DNA of 64,000 nucleotides from the NCBI RefSeq assembly GCF_019056515.1, contig NZ_CP064873.1, positions 310,001 to 374,000 of the forward strand, given 5' to 3'. The DNA comes from Microbacterium paraoxydans. GTDB lineage: Bacteria > Actinomycetota > Actinomycetes > Actinomycetales > Microbacteriaceae. Each line of letters starts with the position of its first letter. The first letter of the stretch is position 1. A program made the translations under genes and the position numbers. Of the stretch, positions 1-7,448 are shown one piece after another. Under the pieces are notes generated by a model. It saw nothing but the letters and a program-made list of their open reading frames with translations. It was not told where the DNA came from and ran no database searches.

Positions 1-399
1 CGTCTGCTCGGCGATCCGATGACCGACCGCTTCGGGCAGCGCGCGGTGGCGCGGGTCGGCGGCCTCATCGCCGCCGTCGGGATGACGCTCGCGCTGCTGT
101 TCCCGAGCGTGCCCGGCACGATCCTCGGGTTCGCGGCCGTGGGCTTCGGCATCGCCACCCTCATCCCCGCCGCGATGCACGCCGCCGACGAGCTCCCGGG
201 ACTGCGGCCCGGTGTCGGGCTCACCGTGGTGTCCTGGCTGCTGCGGCTCGGCTTCCTGCTGTCGCCGCCGTTCGTCGGGTGGCTGGCGGAGACGCAGAGC
301 CTGCGCGTGGGTCTCGTGGTGGCACCGGTCGCGGCGCTCGTGGCCGTGCTGCTCGCGGGATTCCTGGACGCCCGGCGCCCGCGGAACGCGTCGGACTAG
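1..399 (+). CDS. MFS transporter, C-terminal part (5' end outside window)
   Basis: The reading frame is open from the first base, so only the last 132 codons or so are present. The visible part has about four hydrophobic helices with a basic loop (DRFGQRAVARVGG) typical of the second half of a major facilitator superfamily permease. It ends in a short charged tail. The substrate cannot be read from this fragment. Its TAG stop shares the palindrome CTAG with the stop of the convergent MarR gene, so the two genes overlap by 4 bp. MFS exporters often sit beside MarR repressors, which makes drug or metabolite efflux possible, but this is inference. Confidence 0.8.
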   Translation, partial: RLLGDPMTDRFGQRAVARVGGLIAAVGMTLALLFPSVPGTILGFAAVGFGIATLIPAAMHAADELPGLRPGVGLTVVSWLLRLGFLLSPPFVGWLAETQSLRVGLVVAPVAALVAVLLAGFLDARRPRNASD

Positions 400-941
400 G
401 CCGGCTCCTCCACGAGGTCGGCGCCGCCGTGCACGGCGTCCGCCTCGGCGGCCTCCTGGATCGCGGCGGTCATCCCGACGAGGAACCGCATGACGACCAC
501 GCGCTCCTCATCGGTGAGGTCGTCCACGAGGGAGAGCATCCGGCGGTGCATGGCACCGAGTGTCGCGCGCACCTCGTCGTCGCTGCTCACGGTGGGCACG
601 ACGATGCCGGCGCGGCGGTCGGTCGGGTGCGGTTCGCGGCGCGCGTGCCCGCCCTTCTCCAGCCGGTCGATGAGCGTCGTCGTCGACGCGGTGGAGATGT
701 CGAGCATGCGCGCCAGATCGATCGGCCGCACGATGCGACCGGCCTTCTGCTCGCGCAGCAGGAACCGGAGGGCGACGAGGTCGGTCTCGTTCATGCCCAT
801 GGACGCGCGCGTGCGGGCGCGCATCGCCGTCTCGGCACTGCGGTAGCGCCGCAGCATGTTGAGCACGTCGACCGTGGTGGCGCGCTCGCTGTCGGGGTAC
901 CAGTATCCGGAGGCGTGGAACTCACCGGTGCTGTCGGTCAC
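396..941 (-). CDS. MarR family transcriptional regulator
   Basis: 181 aa. The core from about residue 50 to 140 is a MarR-type winged helix: DLVALRFLLREQKAGR, then the recognition helix region LDISTASTTTLIDRLEKGG, then the wing (HPTDRRAGIVVPT). The N-terminal 40 residues are an unusual extension (GYWYPDSER). The C-terminal helix is dimerisation-like. The stop is fused through CTAG to the convergent MFS gene. The start overlaps by 4 bp the end of the small upstream gene (938-1174), so the two are probably co-transcribed. The ligand is unknown. Confidence 0.85.
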   Translation of the reverse strand: MTDSTGEFHASGYWYPDSERATTVDVLNMLRRYRSAETAMRARTRASMGMNETDLVALRFLLREQKAGRIVRPIDLARMLDISTASTTTLIDRLEKGGHARREPHPTDRRAGIVVPTVSSDDEVRATLGAMHRRMLSLVDDLTDEERVVVMRFLVGMTAAIQEAAEADAVHGGADLVEEPA

Positions 942-1174
942 GCGACCTCTCCTTCGTCGCTGGAACCGGCCTCCCGCTCGAGCATCTCCATCGCGCCGGT
1001 CTCGACCTCGGCCGGGACGATGCGCAGAAGACCGCCCGTGATCGCATCGGTCTCGGCGGCGATGATCTGCTCGATCCGGCGTCGCGAGACGGAGGGGAAG
1101 AGTTCCTCCAGGCGTGCGAGCAGATCGGCGTAGCGGATGTACGACGCCTCCTCGAGGCTCAGTGGCTCGGGCAT
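938..1174 (-). CDS. Small three-helix-bundle-type protein
   Basis: 78 aa from the ATG at 1174, which has a good AAGGA ribosome site just upstream. A longer frame reaching 1231 has no such site. The sequence (LEEASYIRYADLLARLEELFPSVS and on) is predicted all-helical and resembles the small actinobacterial three-helix dimerisation domain proteins, sometimes seen beside regulators. It overlaps the downstream MarR start by 4 bp (translational coupling), so it may be a partner or co-regulator of that MarR protein. No enzymatic motif is visible. Confidence 0.65.
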   Translation of the reverse strand: MPEPLSLEEASYIRYADLLARLEELFPSVSRRRIEQIIAAETDAITGGLLRIVPAEVETGAMEMLEREAGSSDEGEVA

Positions 1175-1243
1175 GGCATCCTTTCGGGGGCAGGGTTCCA
1201 TCATCGCACCTCCGGAAGTCCCTGGTCGCACCCGATATCGCTA

Positions 1244-1258
1244 GACAGCCTTACTGTC
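1244..1258. promoter_or_regulatory. Candidate MarR operator (GACAG-N5-CTGTC)
   Basis: A 5-bp inverted repeat with a 5-bp spacer lies in the divergent space between the MarR operon starting at 1174 (minus) and the MarR gene starting at 1303 (plus). It contains TACTGT, which could be a -10 for the plus gene. Position and symmetry fit a MarR operator; the short arms make it tentative. Confidence 0.35.
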
Positions 1259-1302
1259 AGGTTGCCGAGGTACCATGGAGTTCGGGGAAGGAGGATCTCT
1301 GC

Positions 1303-1749
1303 ATGGGAAACACGAGTACCGACGTCACGACCTCAGCGCTCGCTCGCGATGTCGACGACTTCCGTCGCGCCGACGCGCAGTTGAACCGCCGTCTCGCCGC
1401 CCGGCGCGAACCCAACGATACCGACCGTGCGGCGATGCACTTCATCAGCACCGCGCCCGTCGAGAAGCCCGTCACTCCCCGCGACCTCGCCACCTACCTC
1501 GGCATCAGTACGGCCGCCGTCACGAGCGTCGTGCGACGGATGTCGGAGCGGGGGCAGATCGTCGTCGCGCCTCACCCCCTGGATGCGCGGTCCAAGGTCC
1601 TCCGGCCGTCGCTCCGCGATCTGCACGGACAGGGCGACGAGCTGGCGCAGCGCGTGGCCGCCATCGAAGGCGAGTTCACCGCGGAGGAGGCGGCCGTGAT
1701 CTCCCGCTTCTTGCGCCGTCTCACCGACGAACTCGGCGATCTCCCCTGA
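1303..1749 (+). CDS. MarR family transcriptional regulator
   Basis: 148 aa from the ATG at 1303, preceded by a strong AAGGAGGA site; in-frame starts further upstream lack one. The winged helix spans about residues 40-110 (DRAAMHFISTAP, then YLGISTAAVTSVVRRMSERG, then the wing HPLDARSK). The final helix pairs with the N-terminus for dimerisation. It is divergent from the other MarR operon and directly upstream of a palindrome-bearing promoter for the gene at 1819, so it may repress that gene as well as itself. The ligand is unknown. Confidence 0.85.
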   Translation: MGNTSTDVTTSALARDVDDFRRADAQLNRRLAARREPNDTDRAAMHFISTAPVEKPVTPRDLATYLGISTAAVTSVVRRMSERGQIVVAPHPLDARSKVLRPSLRDLHGQGDELAQRVAAIEGEFTAEEAAVISRFLRRLTDELGDLP

Positions 1750-1758
1750 TCGACTTGA

Positions 1759-1772
1759 TTTAACTAGTTAAA
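1759..1772. promoter_or_regulatory. Perfect 14-bp AT-rich palindrome (TTTAACTAGTTAAA), likely MarR operator
   Basis: A perfect palindrome immediately followed by a second partial copy (AACTAGTAAA) lies between the MarR stop (1749) and the ATG at 1819. It sits between TTGATT (1755-1760) and TAAACT (1777-1782), a possible promoter spaced by 16 bp. MarR proteins commonly bind AT-rich palindromes of this size, so repression of the 1819 gene by the neighbouring MarR is plausible. Confidence 0.5.
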
Positions 1773-1818
1773 CTAGTAAACTATCCTCGTCCAGCTTTTC
1801 TGCCACGAGGAGAAGAAC

Positions 1819-2145
1819 ATGGGAACCCTCACCTACGCGAACCTCGCCGAGCCGATCGAGATCGACGACGAGCTGCTCGCCCACCTTCGCGCCGCCACCG
1901 TCACCAAGCTGCGGCGCAACGAGCCGTTCGCGCTCACGGTGGAGACCGGCGCCGACCGCACCGAGACGCTGTGGATCCACGCGTCCATCCCGATCCGCTT
2001 CGTCGTCGAGACGTCGGTCACCCTGCAGCGACCGCTGCTGGCCCGTCTCATGCAGGCCGCGGGTTCGACCGGCGGACTCGACCTCACCGACCCCGAGCTC
2101 GCGCTCGATGCGGTATCGCGCGAATTGCACGCGATGTCCGCCTGA
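1819..2145 (+). CDS. Conserved Microbacteriaceae-type small protein (DUF7882-like)
   Basis: 108 aa; ATG with a GAGGAGAA ribosome site. The opening MGTLTYANLAEPIEIDDELLAHL and the pattern TKLRRNEPFAL resemble a small family common in Microbacteriaceae. From memory, members are sometimes mislabelled as ATP-dependent DNA ligase because they occur next to such genes; no ligase motif is present here. There is no signal peptide or membrane segment. The function is unknown. The promoter carries a MarR-type palindrome, and the gene ends in front of a strong terminator. Confidence 0.6.
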   Translation: MGTLTYANLAEPIEIDDELLAHLRAATVTKLRRNEPFALTVETGADRTETLWIHASIPIRFVVETSVTLQRPLLARLMQAAGSTGGLDLTDPELALDAVSRELHAMSA

Positions 2146-2259
2146 TAACGGAGGGGTGCAGACCTGCCTCATCGCCTCGGGATCCTCTTCAAGGGCTCTC
2201 GGATCCCGGGCGGTGACGGCTACGGCGAGAACGGAGCGGGGGCTCTCGATCGCCGACCG

Positions 2260-2310
2260 CGGCATCCGGCCGCCGGGATTCGGGTTCCCGGCAGTCGGAT
2301 GCCGTTTCTT
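2260..2310 (+). terminator. Strong hairpin terminator
   Basis: Arms CGGCATCCG (2260-2268) and CGGATGCCG (2296-2304) enclose a second stem (CCGGGA/TCCCGG), followed by TTTCTT. It lies between the convergent genes ending at 2145 (plus) and 2313 (minus) and best fits termination of the plus gene. The rest of 2146-2312 shows nothing else. Confidence 0.7.
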
Positions 2311-2312
2311 CG

Positions 2313-3065
2313 TCAGAGGGCGGTGTAGCCGCCGTCGACCAGGTGGTAGCTACCGGTGATAAAGCTCGCGGCGTCGCTCGCGAGGAACACCACGAGGTTC
2401 GCGACCTCCTCGGCCTGGCCCAGGCGCCCGATCGGGTGCTTGGACACGAGGAAGTCCTTCGCCTCGTCGCCCATGTTCGCCAGGAGCGGGGTGTCGATGA
2501 AGCCGGGGCCGACCGAGTTCACGCGGACGCCCTGCGCGGAGTACTCGAGGGCGGCGGTCTTCGTCATGCCGACGACGCCATGCTTGGCGGTGACGTAGGC
2601 GGGGGAGCCCGCGAAGCCGACGCTGCCGAGGATCGAGGCGATGTTCACGACCGAGCCGCCGCCGTTGGCGAGGATCGACGGGATCTGCGCCTTCATGTTG
2701 CGGAACACGGCGTTGAGGTTGATGGCGATCACCTTGTCCCACGCGTCTTCCTCGTAGTCCGCGGTGGGCGCGGTGGCGCCGCCGATGCCGGCGTTGTTGA
2801 CGCCGATGCGGAGCGGGGCGAGCGAGTTGGCGAGCTCGACCGACGAGGCGATCCAGACCGGGTCCGTCGCGTCGCCGACCGACGCCTCCGCGGTGCCGCC
2901 AGCGGCGCGGATCTCCTCGACGACCGCGTTCGCGTGCTCCGCGTTCAGGTCGTTGACCACCACCGCCGCGCCGTTCTGCGCCAGCAGCAGGGCGACCGCG
3001 CGGCCGATGCCGCTGCCCGCTCCTGTCACGATCGCCGAGCGGTTCGAGACGTCGTACTGAGCCAC
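2313..3065 (-). CDS. SDR family NAD(P)-dependent oxidoreductase
   Basis: 250 aa, the usual length of a classical short-chain dehydrogenase. It has the cofactor motif TGAGSGIG (residues 14-21), NNAG (90-93) and the catalytic triad Ser144, Tyr157 and Lys161 (YVTAK). The Asp39 in VVNDL at the end of the second strand favours NAD(H) over NADP(H). The C-terminus ends in the typical ITGSYHLVDGG. The fold and chemistry (alcohol/ketone interconversion) are secure; the substrate is not. It stands alone, with a 13-bp palindrome upstream that may be a TetR-type operator. Confidence 0.9.
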   Translation of the reverse strand: MAQYDVSNRSAIVTGAGSGIGRAVALLLAQNGAAVVVNDLNAEHANAVVEEIRAAGGTAEASVGDATDPVWIASSVELANSLAPLRIGVNNAGIGGATAPTADYEEDAWDKVIAINLNAVFRNMKAQIPSILANGGGSVVNIASILGSVGFAGSPAYVTAKHGVVGMTKTAALEYSAQGVRVNSVGPGFIDTPLLANMGDEAKDFLVSKHPIGRLGQAEEVANLVVFLASDAASFITGSYHLVDGGYTAL

Positions 3066-3110
3066 TTTCGGGCTCCTTCCCGGGCGGGCGCGGTGCCGGG
3101 AGATCTTCTC

Positions 3111-3123
3111 GGACGGTCCGTCC
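3111..3123. promoter_or_regulatory. Candidate operator palindrome GGACGGTCCGTCC
   Basis: A perfect 13-bp palindrome (6-bp arms, one central base) lies 46 bp upstream of the SDR start at 3065. GGAC/GTCC palindromes are common TetR-family sites in actinobacteria, but no TetR gene is adjacent, so the regulator would be elsewhere. Confidence 0.35.
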
Positions 3124-3189
3124 TTCCCTCCAGCCTACGCCCGGAATACCGGTGTGGATTCATGTGAATGGAAATGCTCGGCGGGCTGG

Positions 3190-4503
3190 CTACGCTGTGG
3201 GGACCGTCTGCTCCGGTGTCGTCTCATCCGACTCATCGGCCTCGTCGCGGGGCTGAAGGCCGCGTATGAGCGTGGCGCCCAGGCACAGCAGGACGAGAGC
3301 GACCACCCCGGCGCCGACGAGGGCGAGCCGGGGGCCGGCCACCGTCACGATGATGCCGGCGGAGAGGAAGACGAGGATCTGGATGACGTTCTCGGCCATC
3401 TCGTCGAGCCCGCCGATGCGCCCCAGGTGTTCGTCCTCGACGCTCGTCTGGAAGAGCGAGGTGACGGCGACGTTGTAGGGCGCGTTGACGAGCGCGCTGA
3501 TACCCACGCCGACGAGGAGGACTCCGATGTTGGGTGCCATGCCCATCACGAACTGCGCGACCACGAAGAAGGCGAGGCAGACAAGGAATAACGGTTTGAC
3601 CTTCACCCACTTCACGAAGATCCCCACGAGCAAAGCAGCGACGACCGCGATCAGTCCGTTCCACGACAGCACGATTCCGAGGGTCTCGACCGGGAGGCCG
3701 AGTTCATCGTCGAGCAGGAAGAGGAGACCGAAGGAGTTGACGCCCGCAGTGAACGTCACGCCGTAGGAAGCGACCAGCACGCCGAGCGCGAGTCGATTGC
3801 GCGCCAAGAGGCCGACAGCTTCGGGAATGCCGCGGATCGAGTCGGCGGCCTCCACCAGGCCGGTGCGGATGCTGACGCGGAGTGGCGTCTTCTCTCCACT
3901 CGTGGGCTCCGGGCGGATCAGGACCCGCAGGAGCGCGGCAGAGATGAGGAAAGACACCGCGTCCAGGAGGAAGGCGACCGACGGGCCGTAGGCGGCGAAG
4001 GCAAGTGCCGCCAACGCCGGACCGACGGAGGCGAGGGCCCAGCTCACCGCCTGGATGATGCTGTTCGCGCGGGGGATCATCCCGCGCCGAACCAGGCGGG
4101 GCACGAAGACGAACGCCGACGAGGCGAAGAAGACGCTCGCCGTCGCTGCGCTGAAGACGAGCACATAGGCGAGCGCGCCGGGAGCAACCACCCATGCGAC
4201 GACAGCGAGCGCCACGCTGAGAGCGCCGCGGATGAGCATGGTGGCGATGAACGTCTTCCGAAGGTCGAAGCGATCGGCGATCGCTCCGGCGATCGGAGCG
4301 AAGAGCATTCCGGGGACGACTCCTGCCAACAGGAGAAGAACGCGAGTGAGCTCCTTGTCCGGCGTCTCCTCGTAGAACCAGAGATTCAACGACATGACCC
4401 GGAAGGCGTCGCCGAGGTTCGACACGGCGATCGTGCTCAGGAACACGAAGAAGGTCCCGGGGAGGCCGAGGAACGACCTTCCGGCGTGCCGCACTCTGTT
4501 CAT
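3190..4503 (-). CDS. MFS transporter (drug-export type)
   Basis: 437 aa from the ATG at 4503, with a GAAGG site upstream. The longer open frame to 4668 would run into the divergent ArsR gene and is unlikely. About 12 membrane helices are visible, with the signature loop GAIADRFDLRKT after helix 2 and a long helix-6 to helix-7 loop (RPEPTSGEKTPLRVS). The pattern resembles the macrolide-efflux-like branch of the superfamily. The acidic C-terminal tail (DEADESDETTPEQ) is cytoplasmic. Its substrate is unknown. It is divergent from the ArsR-SRPBCC pair and shares a 110-bp control region with it. Confidence 0.85.
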   Translation of the reverse strand: MNRVRHAGRSFLGLPGTFFVFLSTIAVSNLGDAFRVMSLNLWFYEETPDKELTRVLLLLAGVVPGMLFAPIAGAIADRFDLRKTFIATMLIRGALSVALAVVAWVVAPGALAYVLVFSAATASVFFASSAFVFVPRLVRRGMIPRANSIIQAVSWALASVGPALAALAFAAYGPSVAFLLDAVSFLISAALLRVLIRPEPTSGEKTPLRVSIRTGLVEAADSIRGIPEAVGLLARNRLALGVLVASYGVTFTAGVNSFGLLFLLDDELGLPVETLGIVLSWNGLIAVVAALLVGIFVKWVKVKPLFLVCLAFFVVAQFVMGMAPNIGVLLVGVGISALVNAPYNVAVTSLFQTSVEDEHLGRIGGLDEMAENVIQILVFLSAGIIVTVAGPRLALVGAGVVALVLLCLGATLIRGLQPRDEADESDETTPEQTVPTA

Positions 4504-4576
4504 GCTCTGCCTTCTCGAGTCGGTGCAAGAGGATCCGCCCACCGTAGCCGAGCGGGAATCGTCCACAGGAAAGTTC

Positions 4577-4605
4577 TTGACACGCTCGCGACGCGGGTCT
4601 AACGT
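4577..4605 (+). promoter_or_regulatory. Promoter TTGACA-17-TAACGT for the ArsR operon
   Basis: A perfect -35 TTGACA (4577-4582) is followed after 17 bp by TAACGT (4600-4605). Only 8 nt separate the -10 from the ATG at 4614, so transcription probably begins at or very near the start codon (leaderless mRNA). There is no Shine-Dalgarno before this ATG, which agrees. Confidence 0.75.
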
Positions 4606-4607
4606 AC

Positions 4608-4621
4608 AACCAAATGGTTGC
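4608..4621. promoter_or_regulatory. Operator palindrome CAACCA-AA-TGGTTG over the ArsR start codon
   Basis: A perfect 6+2+6 bp inverted repeat covers the predicted transcription start and the ATG at 4614. This is the position expected for autorepression by the encoded ArsR protein, which would block initiation directly. Confidence 0.6.
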
Positions 4622-5021
4622 ACAAACGGAGTTGAGCGAAGCGGAGGTCGACCGTGTGTTCCACGCACTGGCGACGTCGACCCGGCGGGACATCCTGCGC
4701 CGGACGATCGAGCGGGAGCAGTCCGTCTCGACCCTCGCCTCGGAGTACGAGATGTCGTTCGCCGCGGTCCAGAAGCACGTGGCCGTGCTCGAGGCGGCGA
4801 ACCTCATCGTCAAGCGCGCCGAGGGACGCGAGCGGCTCGTCCGCGCGAACCCCGAGATGATCGCCCGCGCCAGGGCGCTCCTCGCCCGATACGAAGAGTT
4901 GTGGCGGTCGCGCATCGCCCGGCTCGACGATCTCCTGGCCGAGCCCTCCCCGCCCGCGGGAAAGAGACCGGCCTCCACCGACCCCACCAGCAGTCAACGC
5001 AACGAATCGCAAGGAGACTGA
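4614..5021 (+). CDS. ArsR family transcriptional regulator
   Basis: 135 aa. The winged helix spans about residues 10-90: VFHALATSTRRDILRR, TLASEYEMSFAAVQKHVAVLEAANLI (recognition helix) and the wing RAEGRERLVRAN. No paired cysteines are present for metal sensing, as expected for the ArsR subgroup paired with SRPBCC proteins. The start is leaderless behind a consensus promoter, and a palindrome over the start suggests autoregulation. The SRPBCC gene follows after one base, so they form an operon. It may also control the divergent MFS gene. Confidence 0.9.
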   Translation: MVAQTELSEAEVDRVFHALATSTRRDILRRTIEREQSVSTLASEYEMSFAAVQKHVAVLEAANLIVKRAEGRERLVRANPEMIARARALLARYEELWRSRIARLDDLLAEPSPPAGKRPASTDPTSSQRNESQGD

Positions 5022-5022
5022 C

Positions 5023-6000
5023 ATGCCTGTCACGGACATCATCACGGATGCCGAGAACCTCACCATGACCGTCGTCGCCGACCTCGCCGCGCCCGTCGAG
5101 CGCGTCTGGGCCGCCTACACCGACCCGCAGCAGCTCGAGCGGTTCTGGGGTCCTCCCGGCTGGCCGGCCACCTTCACCCGATGGGACCACACCGTCGGCG
5201 GGCGAGCCGTCTACACGATGAACGGTCCCCGCGGGGAGAAGGCCTCCGGCACGTGGGAGTTCCTGGAGATCGACGCGCCGCGCAGCTTCACGGTGCTCGA
5301 CTCGTTCGCCGACGAGGAGGGCACGCCGGATGCGAACCTCCCCTCCATGCGCATGACCTTCACGTTCGAGCCGACGGCCGAGGGCACACGCATGGTCAAC
5401 ACGAGCCACTTCACGTCTGCCGAGGCGCTCGAGCAGGTCGTCGCGATGGGTGCCGTTGAGGGCACCCGGATGGCCATGGCCCAGCTCGACGCCGTGTTGC
5501 AGGACCTCCGCGACTACGCGCAGGGCAAGGGCACGCGGGTGGAGCTGCTCGACGACACGCACGTGCGCATCACCCGCCTCGTCGAGGGTCCGCGCGAGCT
5601 GGTGTGGCGCGCCCACTTCGAGCCCGAACTCATCCGGCAGTGGATGCTCGGGCCGGACGGGTGGGAGATGACCGAGTGCGTGTCGGCGACCGAGGTCGGC
5701 CAGTCGTACCGGAACTCCTGGGCGCCCGTGGGCGACACGGAGGGTGAGCCGTTCGGATTCGAGGGGGAGGCACTGCTGATCGACGCCCCGAAGCGCGCCG
5801 TCACCACCGAGCGGATGCAGGGCATGTCGACCGAGACGCTCAACGACCTCAACCTCTACGAGGAGGACGGCGCGACCCTCGTCACGGTGCTCATCGAGTA
5901 TCCGGACAAGGAGACGCGCGACATGATCCTCGCCACCGGCATGGCCGACGGCATGGAGGCCTCGTTCGCGCGACTGGAGCGGGAGCTGCTGTCCGTCTGA
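5023..6000 (+). CDS. Tandem SRPBCC (AHSA1-like) domain protein
   Basis: 325 aa with two START/Bet v1-like domains: about residues 8-160 (VVADLAAPVERVWAAYTDPQQLERFWGP, ending in FARLE-type helix AMAQLDAVLQDL) and 170-325 (ITRLVEGPRELVWRAHFEPELIRQW to the end). Each domain has the W-G/P motif after the first strand typical of activator-of-Hsp90-like proteins. Such proteins bind hydrophobic ligands, and their coupling to ArsR regulators is a recurrent bacterial arrangement. A duplicated version in one chain is less usual. No catalytic residues can be named. The gene is followed by a strong terminator. Confidence 0.85.
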   Translation: MPVTDIITDAENLTMTVVADLAAPVERVWAAYTDPQQLERFWGPPGWPATFTRWDHTVGGRAVYTMNGPRGEKASGTWEFLEIDAPRSFTVLDSFADEEGTPDANLPSMRMTFTFEPTAEGTRMVNTSHFTSAEALEQVVAMGAVEGTRMAMAQLDAVLQDLRDYAQGKGTRVELLDDTHVRITRLVEGPRELVWRAHFEPELIRQWMLGPDGWEMTECVSATEVGQSYRNSWAPVGDTEGEPFGFEGEALLIDAPKRAVTTERMQGMSTETLNDLNLYEEDGATLVTVLIEYPDKETRDMILATGMADGMEASFARLERELLSV

Positions 6001-6013
6001 CACCCAGGCACTC

Positions 6014-6062
6014 GCGCCGGAACAGGCGGTTCTCGTGGAGAGCCGCCTGTTCCGGCGCTTCT
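6014..6062 (+). terminator. Terminator with a 21-bp stem
   Basis: Arms 6014-6034 and 6038-6058 pair at 20 of 21 positions with a 3-nt GTG loop, followed by TTCT. It lies 14 bp after the SRPBCC stop and ends the ArsR-SRPBCC transcript. Confidence 0.8.
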
Positions 6063-6095
6063 GCCTGTGCGAAAGCGGGATAAAGTGGCGGCACG

Positions 6096-7448
6096 ATGAG
6101 GATCACGCGCCGTACCCTGCTCCTCGGCGCCGGAGCCGGTGCCGTCTCGGTGCTTCTCGCCTCCTGCACCCCGGAGCCGGAACCGACGCCGACCCCCACC
6201 CGCACGCGCGAACCGGAGCCGCCGCCCGGTGTCCCCGCCCCGAGCGGGAGCGTCCGCAGCACCTGGACCACCGACCCCTTCGCCCGGGGCGCCGCGAGCT
6301 TCACTCCCGTGGGGGTGCTCGCCGCGACCCGTGCGGCGCTCGCGCAGCCCGTCGACGACCGGCTCTTCTTCGCGGGCGAGGCGACCGACGACGAGGCGCC
6401 GGGTACCGTCCGGGGAGCCCTGCGGTCGGGCCGCCGCGCCGCGCGGGAACTCACCGTCGCCGCCGAGGACGGCGAGCGGGTGGCCGTGATCGGCGCCGGG
6501 ATCGCCGGAGCGACCGCCGCTGCGCAGCTCGCGGAGGACGGCCTGCAGGTGACGGTGTTCGAAGCGCGCGACCGCGTCGGCGGCCGGATCCTCTCCCGCG
6601 CGGACGAGGAGTGGCCGGTTCCGGTGCAGCTCGGCGCGTGGCTGTTCGGCGAGGCGGACGCGGAGCTTCTCGAGACGATCGACGAGGGGGACATGGACCT
6701 CGTCGACCTTGACGGGGCGCGGTGGCGCTCGGCCGAGGGCGATGTCGACCCCGTGGATCCGCAGCCGGTGGAGGCCGCGGTGACCACGGCGCAGTCCGCC
6801 CCGCAGGACTCCTCGGTGGCGGACGCCCTGGTGGCAGCCGGCATCGACCCGGAGGATCCCGCGACCGCCGCGCTCCTCGCGCTCCTCGCCGCACGGACCG
6901 GCGCGGACGCCGTCGACCTGTCGAGCTGGTTCGCCCCGCCACTCCCGGACGCGGCGCTGCAGGGGGTCGGCGACGACCTGACCCCGTTCATCGAGAGCAC
7001 CCTGGACGGGGTGAAAGTGGGGCTCAGCTCGCCGGTCACGCGCCTCGCGTGGGACGACACCGGGGTGAGTGTGCGCCTCGGCACCGGGGAGGCCCTCTCC
7101 TTCGACCGGGTGCTGCTGACGGTGCCGCTCGGGGTGCTGCAGGAGCAGGCCATCGAGTTCGATCCGCCGCTGCCGTTCGACAACCGCGGCGCCGTCTCCG
7201 CGCTCGGGATGGGCGCCATCGAGACGGTGTGGCTGCGATGGGACGAGCCGTTCTGGGACGGTGACGAGGCGATCTGGCACGCGGTCGGCGACGACATCGC
7301 GATCCCTACGTGGATCAACCTCCGCCCCTCGACCGGCGAGAACGTGCTCGTCGGGATCGTGGGCGGTGCGGCGGCCCGGGACTTCGCGGAGCTCGGGGAC
7401 GCGGAGGCCGTCGAGGCGGCACTCGCTTCGCTGGCGCTCTACGCCTGA
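6096..7448 (+). CDS. Exported lipoprotein flavin amine oxidase-like protein with circularly permuted domain order
   Basis: 450 aa. The N-terminus has RR at 5-6, a hydrophobic stretch and lipobox LASC (Cys24), so it looks like a Tat-exported lipoprotein, followed by a Pro/Glu/Thr-rich linker (25-52). Unusually, the segment that normally ends flavin amine oxidases comes first: WTTDPFARG (57-65), FFAGEAT (91-97) and GTVRGALRSGRRAA (103-116). The FAD-binding GAGIAG (133-138), the acidic Glu156 and RVGGR follow, then the substrate domain with VPLGVLQ. The protein stops right after the helix EAALASLALYA, exactly where the DPFARG part would normally begin. An FAD-dependent oxidase on the outer face of the membrane is the likely role; the substrate is unknown. 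TAAAGT (6081-6086) is a possible -10. Confidence 0.8.
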   Translation: MRITRRTLLLGAGAGAVSVLLASCTPEPEPTPTPTRTREPEPPPGVPAPSGSVRSTWTTDPFARGAASFTPVGVLAATRAALAQPVDDRLFFAGEATDDEAPGTVRGALRSGRRAARELTVAAEDGERVAVIGAGIAGATAAAQLAEDGLQVTVFEARDRVGGRILSRADEEWPVPVQLGAWLFGEADAELLETIDEGDMDLVDLDGARWRSAEGDVDPVDPQPVEAAVTTAQSAPQDSSVADALVAAGIDPEDPATAALLALLAARTGADAVDLSSWFAPPLPDAALQGVGDDLTPFIESTLDGVKVGLSSPVTRLAWDDTGVSVRLGTGEALSFDRVLLTVPLGVLQEQAIEFDPPLPFDNRGAVSALGMGAIETVWLRWDEPFWDGDEAIWHAVGDDIAIPTWINLRPSTGENVLVGIVGGAAARDFAELGDAEAVEAALASLALYA

